Source: Clostridiales bacterium UBA6114
GTDB lineage: Bacteria > Bacillota > Clostridia > Oscillospirales > Butyricicoccaceae
Direction: 5' to 3'
Assembly (NCBI GenBank): GCA_002423435.1
Contig: DIWE01000032.1
Span: forward strand, 1-64,000
DNA: 64,000 nucleotides
A program made the translations under genes and the position numbers. Numbering within the stretch: position 1 is the first letter of the stretch; each line of letters starts with the position of its first letter. The notes beneath the pieces were generated by a model, which saw nothing but the letters and a program-made list of their open reading frames with translations, ran no database searches and was not told the origin of the DNA. Positions 1 through 7,702 of the stretch are shown piece by piece.

Positions 1-152
1 GGGTGTAGCAAAACGAAAATTTGCTGCACCCCCGTTTTATACTCTGAAACCACTTGTAACAAGGGAAAACAGCCGATGAAATCCCAAAGGCCGGCCCGAA
101 AAACCGCCCTTATGTGGAAGAATATTCTGCTTTTTGCTGTTGTTAAGCCGTC
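1..152 (-). repeat. IS end, left copy of an inverted pair
   Basis: This stretch is repeated in inverted orientation at 7545-7684, with only scattered differences and one short insertion here. Its outer edge (1-31) is a hairpin: gggtgtagcaaa at 1-12 pairs with tttgctgcaccc at 20-31, with one mismatch. The stop codon of the transposase remnant (143-589, minus strand) lies inside the repeat, so this is the 3' non-coding end of an IS1182-like element read on the minus strand. The copy starts at the first base of the window and may extend beyond it. Confidence 0.8.
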
Positions 153-589
153 AATTCTTCGAATAACTGTCTTCCGGTACGGTTTCGCTGAATCTTACTG
201 TGCAGCTTGTTGATGTTGTAGCCCATCGCCACCAGGAGGATTTCCGTCAAAACCTCTTTTGTAAAGCAAATAAATGCTTGGCAAGTTTCCGAGTCAACCA
301 TATAAGCGTTATTTCCGCGCAATCGTTTGCATCCCAGGGTTGCTAATTCTGCTGAAAGAAAATGAAAGCGAAAAGCATATGAAATCATGAAACGGCTAAA
401 AATCATCTGTTTTTCCCAAATTTTCAAAGTTAAGGACATAAAAGAATATGCATTGCCCATTTTCTTAAAATCAAAGCATGTTTGTCCATATTGATCTTGC
501 GGCGTGGTTTCCGCTTGTGACGGAACAGGTATCCGGACAGGCATGTTGTGTATCGTTTGCGTATTAAACCTTTGCAATTTATAAAGCAT
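143..589 (-). pseudogene. IS1182-like transposase, C-terminal remnant
   Basis: An open frame of 148 codons whose last ~40 residues (VLTEILLVAMGYNINKLHSK and the following RTG..LFEELTA tail) look like the extreme C-terminus of IS1182-family DDE transposases. The N-terminal catalytic part is missing, the preceding ~100 residues are only weakly family-like, and no ribosome binding site precedes the first ATG. It ends inside the inverted repeat at 1-152. It is best read as a truncated, inactive copy left at the edge of the tct-sulfatase block. The family call rests on the C-terminal motif only. Confidence 0.65.
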
Positions 590-657
590 AGTTTTATCAT
601 TTTAAATACAAGCTGAAGTGCAAGGAATAAGAATTTATAGAATTGAGGAGGAAAAAA

Positions 658-1728
658 ATGAAAAAGTTTGTGTCGATTGCTTTGTCAGTGTTGCTCGTAT
701 TCGCCATGGTCGCGTGCACAGCGCAGACGAAACCCAGCCAGCCCAGTGCATCTGATAATACAGCAGCTCCCGATGAGTCAAGCAAACCCAGCAGCGAATC
801 AAACAAGCCCTCCGGCTATCCTGGAACCACGATTTCATGGATCGTTCCCGCGGCTGCAGGAGCCCAGAACGATCTGATCACGAGGTCTCTCAGCAATTTC
901 ATTGATCTGGGCGGCAACATCGTAGTTGAGAACATCCCCGGCGCCACTCAGACCCTCGGAACCGCAGAGGCAGCCAATCGCAAAGCCGACGGCTGCACGC
1001 TTTTGACCTGCGCAAACGCCGGCCTTCTCCTTGCCTCGTGTACCACCGAGGTCACATACAGCCTTGACGATTTTCGCCACATTGCCATGATAGCCCCTCC
1101 TCTGACGATGGCGATTTGCGTCAGCGCCAAATCGGATATCAAGACCCCGGAAGACTGGATCAACTATATCACGTCCGGAGATACTTTCTATTATTCGCAT
1201 GCGGCGGGCATAGGCGGACTCGGATATCTGGCATCCCTTTACTTTTTGCCGCAGCTCAACAGCACCGCGGGCAAGTTTATAGCATATAACGGCTCCGCTG
1301 AGGTCATGACTGCATTGCTAAACGGGGAAATCAATTGGGCGATTCTTGACCCGACCGACTGCGTAAGCCACATCGAAGCGGGTGAAATGCGAGCGATCTA
1401 TCTGGTCGCGAATGAAGCCCCCGAAGGTCTGGCAGAGGCCCTTTCCGACGTACCGTGCATTTCCGAAGCCTCTGTAGACGGCATGGATTCGTTTGTCGGC
1501 CTCAAATGGATTTCTATTCGCAAAGATACTCCGGATGATGTCGTCGAATGGATTAAGCAGCAACTGAACGATACAATTCAGTCGGACGAATATAAAGAGT
1601 GGCTGAACACCTCCGGTTATGGCGAGGTCCGTACCTATTCCGAGGATGAGATCACCGGGCTTCTGAACAATGCGCATGATCTGTACTACATCCTGTTTGA
1701 GCAACTCGGAATGGCTGTAAGTAAATGA
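658..1728 (+). CDS. tctC: Tripartite tricarboxylate transporter substrate-binding protein (TctC-like)
   Basis: Extracytoplasmic binding protein that would deliver a carboxylate or similar anionic solute to the TctAB membrane pair encoded just downstream. The ATG at 658 is chosen because GAGGAGG lies 7 bases upstream; an in-frame TTG at 643 overlaps that ribosome binding site. The N-terminus is a lipoprotein signal: two Lys, a hydrophobic stretch, lipobox AMVAC with the Cys near residue 22, then a Ser/Pro/Lys-rich linker of about 35 residues. The mature part has Bug/TctC-family features, such as a SWIVPAAAG start and an NIPGA motif in the first lobe. A terminator-like hairpin follows the stop. 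The substrate cannot be read from sequence; the sulfatase and aldolase neighbours suggest a sugar acid or other catabolic anion. Confidence 0.85.
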   Translation: MKKFVSIALSVLLVFAMVACTAQTKPSQPSASDNTAAPDESSKPSSESNKPSGYPGTTISWIVPAAAGAQNDLITRSLSNFIDLGGNIVVENIPGATQTLGTAEAANRKADGCTLLTCANAGLLLASCTTEVTYSLDDFRHIAMIAPPLTMAICVSAKSDIKTPEDWINYITSGDTFYYSHAAGIGGLGYLASLYFLPQLNSTAGKFIAYNGSAEVMTALLNGEINWAILDPTDCVSHIEAGEMRAIYLVANEAPEGLAEALSDVPCISEASVDGMDSFVGLKWISIRKDTPDDVVEWIKQQLNDTIQSDEYKEWLNTSGYGEVRTYSEDEITGLLNNAHDLYYILFEQLGMAVSK

Positions 1729-1753
1729 TGCCTGTAAAGCATGGTTAGATGAT

Positions 1754-1800
1754 GCCTGCCAATTCAGCACAGAATAAAGCGCTTGATTGGCAGGCTTTTT
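1754..1800 (+). terminator. Hairpin with T-run between tctC and tctB
   Basis: A perfect 10-bp stem, gcctgccaat (1754-1763) and attggcaggc (1786-1795), is followed by five T (1796-1800). It sits between the binding-protein gene and the membrane genes, where partial termination or 3'-end protection would leave more tctC than tctBA mRNA. Confidence 0.75.
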
Positions 1801-1823
1801 ACAATCGCTGAAAAGGAGCCGTT

Positions 1824-2312
1824 ATGAAAAATAAGGATTTACAGGATTTGACCGCTATGTCTCTGTTTTCTACATTCGGCATATTGCTGTACATATGGCT
1901 GATCCCCGGTTATATCAGGGTACTTTCGTGGGATACGGGCGCCGCATTTGACTCAAGATCTTTTCCGAAACTCATTGCTGCCGTAATTATATTAGTCGGA
2001 TTGCTTGGCATAATACGTTCCGTCTCGCGTCTTTTAATAGAGCGCAGCAAGCGGAATAAGACAGATGTTTCTGAGAAACCCGCCTCCATCAACTTCCTGG
2101 TCTATATTATGCCGGTTGTGATCTTTGCAATTATTCTGGGATACTATTTTTTGTTTTCTAAATTTGGCTTTATCATTTCCACGCTGATAGCGGTGCCGGT
2201 ATTGTTGATAGCACTGAAATGCAGAAAATGGCAATATTATTTATACGTATACATGTTCTCTGGCATTATTTATGCCATATTCAGGTATGTTCTGCTGATT
2301 TGGCTACCATAA
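1824..2312 (+). CDS. tctB: Tripartite tricarboxylate transporter, small membrane subunit (TctB-like)
   Basis: A 162-residue hydrophobic protein with four predicted membrane spans: roughly residues 12-30, 48-68, 90-112 and 118-155 (the last being two adjacent segments). A charged cytoplasmic loop (RSVSRLLIERSKRNK) follows the second span. Size, topology and position between tctC and tctA fit the TctB subunit, which works with TctA as the sodium- or proton-driven permease. AAGGAG lies 6 bases before the ATG at 1824, and the gene ends 13 bases before tctA, so the two are surely cotranscribed. TctB proteins diverge strongly, so the call leans on context. Confidence 0.8.
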   Translation: MKNKDLQDLTAMSLFSTFGILLYIWLIPGYIRVLSWDTGAAFDSRSFPKLIAAVIILVGLLGIIRSVSRLLIERSKRNKTDVSEKPASINFLVYIMPVVIFAIILGYYFLFSKFGFIISTLIAVPVLLIALKCRKWQYYLYVYMFSGIIYAIFRYVLLIWLP

Positions 2313-2325
2313 CAGAGGTGATGTT

Positions 2326-3819
2326 ATGTTTTGGGAAATATTTAGTAATATGATATTGCCGATCAACATTCTGATAATGAGTGTCGGCGTGTCGGTCGGT
2401 ATTATGATAGGCGCTTTACCCGGGCTCAACACGATTCTTGCAATCACGGTATTGCTGCCGTTTACATTCGGCATGGACTCAGTAACGGGTATGTATCTGC
2501 TTTTGGGCGCAAGTTGCGGAGGGCTGTTTGGAGGCTCCATATCCGCGATCCTCATCAATACGCCGGGTACGCCGGCAGCCTGCGCTACCATGATCGACGG
2601 ATACCCGATGGCAAAGAACGGCCGCGCAGGAGACGCATTGCGCTGCGCTTTGATCGGGTCAACCTGCGGCGGGCTTTTAAGCGCGGTCGCGTTGTTATTT
2701 TTTGCTCCTTTGATTGCAAAGGTCGCGCTTAATTTCGCTTCCCCGGAATTTTTTGCGCTGTGTATTTTCGGCATGTCCACCGTAATCGGTATCTGCGGAG
2801 ACGACGCCCTCAAGGGCATTATTATGGCGGCGCTGGGATTATTGATTTCCACCGTCGGCATCGATATTATCGACGGAACGCAGAGATTTATGTTCGGTAA
2901 CCTGAATTTATTGTCGGGCATCAACAGCATTGTCGTTATGCTTGGCGTTTTTGCCATGTCCGAGGTGCTTGACAAAACGAGGAATAGATTTTCAAATGCC
3001 GAGATCAAAGAAACGACTATGGAGTACAGGAAAGCAACCATAAAAATACGCGACATACTGAGGCGCAGGAAGTTAATAATAAAGTCGTCGGTCATCGGTA
3101 TCATTATCGGCGCCATTCCGGGAACGGGCGGAGCCCTTGCAGCGATGCTTAGTTACGATCAGGCAAAACGTTCTTCAAAGCATCCCGAAGAGTTCGGAAA
3201 AGGGTCTGAAGAGGGCGTAATCGCTCCGGAAACTGGAAACAACGCCGTAAGTGCGGCTACTCTTATCCCGATGCTGACATTGGGGATTCCAGGCGATGCC
3301 AGCGCTGCCGTCCTTTTGGGGGCTCTCACAATGCAGGGCATCACTCCCGGGGCAGCGCTCTTTACGGAAGATAGAGTCTGGGTTTACGCAATCATGGGCG
3401 GGCTGTTTCTGATTAATATAATCATGCTGATCGAAGGCTGGGTCTTTAGCCGCGCTTTTGTGAGCGTTACCCGTATTCCGGAAGTAATATTGCTCCCCTG
3501 CATTGTAGTGCTTTGTTTTGTCGGAGCGTTTGCTATAGCGAATAATTTATTTAATGTCCTCCTGATGCTGATATTCGGTCTGGTCGGCTTCTACCTGCGC
3601 AGACTGAATTTCCCTACGCCGCCGCTCGTGATCGCTCTCGTCCTCGGGGCAACCTTGGAGCAGAATTTAAGACGCTCGCTTATTTTATCGAAGGGCGGCT
3701 ATTCGATTTTCTTTACAAGACCGATATCGTGCTGCATCCTTATCGTGGCCATTCTTTCGCTGTTCTATCCGACGCTAAAGCGGCTTATTGCAAAGCGCCG
3801 TGACAAAAAATGCACGTAA
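2326..3819 (+). CDS. tctA: Tripartite tricarboxylate transporter, large membrane subunit (TctA-like)
   Basis: A 497-residue polytopic membrane protein of the usual TctA length (~500). It carries the paired glycine-rich motifs of the family: GALPGLNTILAI near residue 30 and GAIPGTGGALAAMLSY near residue 265, together with GLFGGSISAILINTPGTPAA near residue 65 and its counterpart TLGIPGDASAAVLLGAL near residue 325. These mark two homologous halves. It forms the translocation channel for the solute captured by TctC. GAGGTG precedes the ATG at 2326. A ~110-bp gap without clear structure separates it from the sulfatase gene. Confidence 0.92.
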   Translation: MFWEIFSNMILPINILIMSVGVSVGIMIGALPGLNTILAITVLLPFTFGMDSVTGMYLLLGASCGGLFGGSISAILINTPGTPAACATMIDGYPMAKNGRAGDALRCALIGSTCGGLLSAVALLFFAPLIAKVALNFASPEFFALCIFGMSTVIGICGDDALKGIIMAALGLLISTVGIDIIDGTQRFMFGNLNLLSGINSIVVMLGVFAMSEVLDKTRNRFSNAEIKETTMEYRKATIKIRDILRRRKLIIKSSVIGIIIGAIPGTGGALAAMLSYDQAKRSSKHPEEFGKGSEEGVIAPETGNNAVSAATLIPMLTLGIPGDASAAVLLGALTMQGITPGAALFTEDRVWVYAIMGGLFLINIIMLIEGWVFSRAFVSVTRIPEVILLPCIVVLCFVGAFAIANNLFNVLLMLIFGLVGFYLRRLNFPTPPLVIALVLGATLEQNLRRSLILSKGGYSIFFTRPISCCILIVAILSLFYPTLKRLIAKRRDKKCT

Positions 3820-3951
3820 ACTGATATCCCGTAAAAAAGGATTTTATTAAACCATATCTGTTTTTAATGAAAGTCGGGATCGGCTTTCAGGTCCTGACGG
3901 AACCGTTATACGACATAATCCGAGTGGGAAATGAAACTAGGAGGTTTTCTC

Positions 3952-5409
3952 ATGCAGAAAAACAGACCAAACATACTCTGGATCTGCTCCGATCAACAGC
4001 GCTTTGACACTTTGGGCTGCTATGGCAATCAGTATGTAAATACGCCCAATATAGACCGGCTCGCAGAGGAGGGTGTGTTATTTGAAAATTGCTATGCACA
4101 GAATCCAGTGTGCTCGCCCAGCCGTTCCAGTTTTCTGACGGGCCGTTACCCGCATGTTACCGGTTGCCGCCAGAACGGCCAGCCTATTCATGCTTCGGAG
4201 CGCTTGATCCCAAAGATTCTTCATGATGCGGGTTATACGTGCGGTCTGTCCGGAAAGCTGCATCTGAATCCTGCGGCTCCGTATCGCTTCAGACAATCCG
4301 AAAATCGCATCGACGACGGGTATGATGTCTTTTTCTGGTCGCACGGCCACGCGCCGAAACATCCTGCGAATCAGTATCAGCAATGGCTGACCGAGAAAGG
4401 GGTCAAATACAAAACAGACGACTTCGCAGACTGCCGCTGGATTGAATTGGGGATGCCCGAGGAATATCATCAGACGACATGGTGCGTTGACCGGGCAATC
4501 TCTTATATAGACTACTGCAACAAATTCGATATGCCATGGCTGTTTTCCATTAACTTTTTTGATCCGCATTGCCCGTTCGATCCCCCTGAAAAATACCTCA
4601 AGCGATATCTCGATGATATTGACAGCATCCCGCTGCCCAATTACGTCGAGGGAGAACTGAAAAACAAACCGGCTTATCAGACGGAGCTCCATAAATACTG
4701 TGATCAGGACAGAAATCCGAACATTAAAGAACTTAGGGCCGAGGAGCTCACCGATCAAGAGCACCGTTATATCAAAGCCGCTTATTGGGCCATGGTCGAT
4801 CTTATCGACGCTCAGGTTGGCCGTTTAGTGGAACATCTTAAGGTAACCGGAGAATATGACAATACGATTATCGTCTATATGTCGGATCATGGCGAAATGT
4901 TGGGAGACCACGGTCTATATTATAAGGCGATGAGCCTGTATGAGGGGGCCGTTCATGTTCCGCTGATCGTTCATTACCCGAAATTGCTTGCTCCAAAACG
5001 CTGTTCAGCAAACATGGAATTAATGCATATTGCCCCCACGCTTCTGGAGGCTGCGGGAATTGTGCCTGAAGTCGGTATGCAGACTACATCCCTGTGGAAA
5101 GAACTGGTGAATGGAAGTGAAATCCCTCCGGAAGATACTTTCACCGAATATTATAACTCTCTCTGCTGCACTTTTTCGGATCCAAGGCACAATTTCAGCA
5201 CTATGATACGCAGTGGTAATTATAAGTTATCTCTCTGCCATGGAAGCTCCGAAGGCGAATTGTATGATTTAAGTACAGACCCCCATGAAACCTATAATTT
5301 GTTTAGCGACCCGGCATATGCTGAAATTAAAACTGAAATGTTGATACGTTTAAGCAATAAATTAGCTTGGACCACCGATCCCCTGCCGGAAAAGATTTGT
5401 CGTTTCTGA
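3952..5409 (+). CDS. Type I sulfatase (arylsulfatase family)
   Basis: A 485-residue alkaline-phosphatase-superfamily sulfatase that hydrolyses a sulfate ester; the substrate is unknown. The ATG at 3952 is preferred over the in-frame ATG at 3931 because AGGAGGT lies just upstream of it. Motifs: the N-terminal metal site PNILWICSDQQRFDTLG; the sulfatase signature CSPSRSSFLTGRYP with Cys54, which must be oxidised to formylglycine; and the later metal site YMSDHGEMLGDHG near residue 310. No signal peptide is visible, so it should act in the cytoplasm on an imported compound, fitting its place beside the tct transporter. No formylglycine-generating enzyme or anaerobic maturase is encoded in this window, so maturation depends on a gene elsewhere. 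Confidence 0.9.
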   Translation: MQKNRPNILWICSDQQRFDTLGCYGNQYVNTPNIDRLAEEGVLFENCYAQNPVCSPSRSSFLTGRYPHVTGCRQNGQPIHASERLIPKILHDAGYTCGLSGKLHLNPAAPYRFRQSENRIDDGYDVFFWSHGHAPKHPANQYQQWLTEKGVKYKTDDFADCRWIELGMPEEYHQTTWCVDRAISYIDYCNKFDMPWLFSINFFDPHCPFDPPEKYLKRYLDDIDSIPLPNYVEGELKNKPAYQTELHKYCDQDRNPNIKELRAEELTDQEHRYIKAAYWAMVDLIDAQVGRLVEHLKVTGEYDNTIIVYMSDHGEMLGDHGLYYKAMSLYEGAVHVPLIVHYPKLLAPKRCSANMELMHIAPTLLEAAGIVPEVGMQTTSLWKELVNGSEIPPEDTFTEYYNSLCCTFSDPRHNFSTMIRSGNYKLSLCHGSSEGELYDLSTDPHETYNLFSDPAYAEIKTEMLIRLSNKLAWTTDPLPEKICRF

Positions 5410-5564
5410 ACGGATAAGGTTACCGCTGTCTTTCCTTTGGTACAAGCCACCAGAATATAAAGCCGAATGGCCGAAACAGGTCTAGGTCGGCGAATGGAGT
5501 GTTCGCTGCCGCAAAATCGGGTACACAGAATAAAGTCAGCTGTTTTTGATATTTGGAGGAAAAA

Positions 5565-6590
5565 ATGAAAGCTTTATCAATCACAGGCGCAAAAGAGCTT
5601 GTCATGGAGGATTTGCCTGTTCCCGTTCTGACAAGGGGGAATGCCGTCGTAAAAATGGCCATGTGCGGTATCTGCGGAAGCGACCTCACGGCATATATGG
5701 GAACGAACCCGACGGTAAGGTATCCGATTCACGGATTGGGACATGAAGGAGTAGGCATCATAACGGAAATCGGGAAAAATGACAGGGGGCTGAAGGTCGG
5801 CGACCGTGTCGCACTTGAGCCCTATATTCCCGATCATACGTGCCATATGTGCAGGATTGGACGTTATAACAATTGTGTGGATATTCATGTCTGCGGCGTT
5901 CATAAGGACGGCATGATGTCGGAATATTTTTTGCATCCGGTTGATCTCATTCACAAACTTCCCGATAGCCTCGATTTTCGCCGTGCGGCGCTGGTTGAGC
6001 CGCTGACGATCGGCCTCCACGGTGCGGCGCGGGCTCATGTTTCCGAAGGCGAATATGTTGTGATCTTCGGCGTCGGTACGATCGGGCTTATGGCCGCATT
6101 TGCCTGCCGCAGCTATAAAGCGACCCCGATTCTGATAGATATCGTCGAGGAACGGTTGGGCTATGCCGCAAATAAATTGGGAATGCCATATACATACAAT
6201 TCAAAAAATGGCGAAGTTTCCGAATACCTCCGCAAAGTTACGTGCGGGAAAATGCCGGACGTTATGATTGACTGCACGGGAGCTCCTCCCATACTCGCTT
6301 CCATGCATGATTACGTCTGCTATGGGGGAAGGATCGTATTGGTTGGGTGGTCTCATAACTCGGTAACAATCAATACGGTGAGATGCATGCAGAAGGAACT
6401 CGATATTTACACCTCGCGGAATTCCTGCGGGAAATTCCCGGAGGCTATACGTATTCTGAAAGAAGACAGGTTCCCAATAGAAAAACTGATTACAAAGGTT
6501 GTTAACCTTGAAGACACGGATGAAACCATGCAGGATATGGTCCTGAATTCCGGAAATTATTTAAAGGTAATTGTAGAGATCACAAAATGA
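5565..6590 (+). CDS. Zinc-dependent medium-chain alcohol/polyol dehydrogenase
   Basis: A 341-residue MDR-superfamily enzyme, close in layout to sorbitol, threonine and galactitol-phosphate dehydrogenases, that would oxidise a secondary alcohol of a sugar or polyol with NAD(P). TTTGGAGG precedes the ATG at 5565. The catalytic zinc site is seen as MCGICGSD and GLGHEGVG, and the Rossmann site as VIFGVGTIGLMAAF. The structural zinc lobe reads PDHTCHMCRIGRYNNC: the first of the four usual cysteines is replaced, leaving three, so this zinc may be absent or bound differently. It lies between the sulfatase and the aldolase and probably acts after desulfation. The substrate is not deducible. Confidence 0.85.
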   Translation: MKALSITGAKELVMEDLPVPVLTRGNAVVKMAMCGICGSDLTAYMGTNPTVRYPIHGLGHEGVGIITEIGKNDRGLKVGDRVALEPYIPDHTCHMCRIGRYNNCVDIHVCGVHKDGMMSEYFLHPVDLIHKLPDSLDFRRAALVEPLTIGLHGAARAHVSEGEYVVIFGVGTIGLMAAFACRSYKATPILIDIVEERLGYAANKLGMPYTYNSKNGEVSEYLRKVTCGKMPDVMIDCTGAPPILASMHDYVCYGGRIVLVGWSHNSVTINTVRCMQKELDIYTSRNSCGKFPEAIRILKEDRFPIEKLITKVVNLEDTDETMQDMVLNSGNYLKVIVEITK

Positions 6591-6606
6591 GAGTGGGGTG
6601 GCAATT

Positions 6607-7461
6607 ATGCTCGTAACAGCGAAAGAAATGCTTCAGAAAGCGTACAAAGGCAGGTATGCGGTTCCGGCGATAAATACACAGGGCGGAACATATGATATTA
6701 TCAGAGCAATCTGCCTTGCGGCGGAGGAGCTTCAATCTCCCGTTATTTTGGCTCATTATATGAATACCGGTGCATATTCCGGTCATGAATGGTTCGCGGA
6801 GACGGCAAAATGGATGGCAAAGCAGGTGAGCGTACCGGTTGCCGTCCACCTAGACCACGGCGATTGCTTTGATCACTGTATACAGATGCTTCTTTTCGGG
6901 TTTACGTCCATCATGTATGACGGCTCGATGCTTACCCTGGAGGAAAACGCGGCAAAAACAAGCCAGGTTATTAACGCTTGCCATGCCGTCGATATTCCGG
7001 TGGAAGCGGAAATAGGCCAACTTAGCAGATTAACGGACCAAGGGGAAATCATGGGCAAAGCAAACGTTGCGAAGCCTGAATTGGTAAAAGAGTATCTTAA
7101 TCTGTGCTGCCCAGATTCACTGGCAATCGGCATTGGGAACGCGCATGGATTCTATAAAGGGCCGGTTGAAATCCATGTCGATGTTTTGGAGAACTGTCGT
7201 TCGTTTACAGACATTCCGTTTGTGCTTCACGGATGTACAGGAATGGACGATGCTTTGATTGAGCGTTCTATTCAGGCGGGTGTGGCAAAAATCAATTTCG
7301 GCACACAGGTTCGCTGCCAGTATATCGAGCATCTTAAGGAGGGACTTAAAAAAGGCGTTGATCAGGGACATGCGTGGAGACTATCGCAGTATGCGTCGGA
7401 TAAGCTAAAGGAAGACATTAAAGGGATCATTCGCGTTGCACATTCGGAGGGGAAATCATAA
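6607..7461 (+). CDS. Class II (zinc) ketose-bisphosphate aldolase family protein
   Basis: A 284-residue aldolase of the FbaA/GatY/KbaY type, cleaving a phosphorylated ketose to dihydroxyacetone phosphate plus an aldehyde. The ATG at 6607 (GGGGTGG upstream) is preferred to the GTG at 6598. Family motifs: VAVHLDHGD (catalytic Asp and zinc His) near residue 80, PVEAEIGQL (zinc Glu), IGIGNAHGFYKG (zinc His), and FVLHGCTGMDD followed by KINFGTQVR for phosphate binding. It is the last gene of the tct block, 16 bases after the dehydrogenase, and implies that the imported compound ends as a phosphorylated ketose. No sugar kinase is in the block. Whether it is a true fructose-bisphosphate or a tagatose-type aldolase cannot be said. 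Confidence 0.88.
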   Translation: MLVTAKEMLQKAYKGRYAVPAINTQGGTYDIIRAICLAAEELQSPVILAHYMNTGAYSGHEWFAETAKWMAKQVSVPVAVHLDHGDCFDHCIQMLLFGFTSIMYDGSMLTLEENAAKTSQVINACHAVDIPVEAEIGQLSRLTDQGEIMGKANVAKPELVKEYLNLCCPDSLAIGIGNAHGFYKGPVEIHVDVLENCRSFTDIPFVLHGCTGMDDALIERSIQAGVAKINFGTQVRCQYIEHLKEGLKKGVDQGHAWRLSQYASDKLKEDIKGIIRVAHSEGKS

Positions 7462-7544
7462 CAAATGTGTTACCCCGTCTTCCGGTACAACTTAAGTGAA
7501 AACGATCCGCCCGGTTTTGAACGGCTCGGGTCAATCCCAAAACT

Positions 7545-7684
7545 AACGGCTTAACAACAGCAAAACAGAATATTCTTCCACATAAGGACGGTTTTTTTGG
7601 GATTTCATCGGCTGTTTTCTCTTGTTACAAGTGGTTTCAGAGCATAAAGCGGGGGTGTAGCAAATTTTCGTTTTGCTACACCCC
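7545..7684 (+). repeat. IS end, right copy of an inverted pair
   Basis: An inverted copy of 1-152. It begins with the last codons and stop (acggcttaa) of the same transposase, here on the plus strand, and ends in a 13-bp perfect hairpin (7652-7664 with 772-offset arm 7672-7684). Only the 3' end of the element is present, with no transposase body. The hairpin would also stop transcription leaving the aldolase gene. With the left copy it forms outward-facing IS tails around 7 kb of catabolic genes. Confidence 0.8.
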
Positions 7685-7702
7685 TTCTGTCATATAACGA
7701 TC

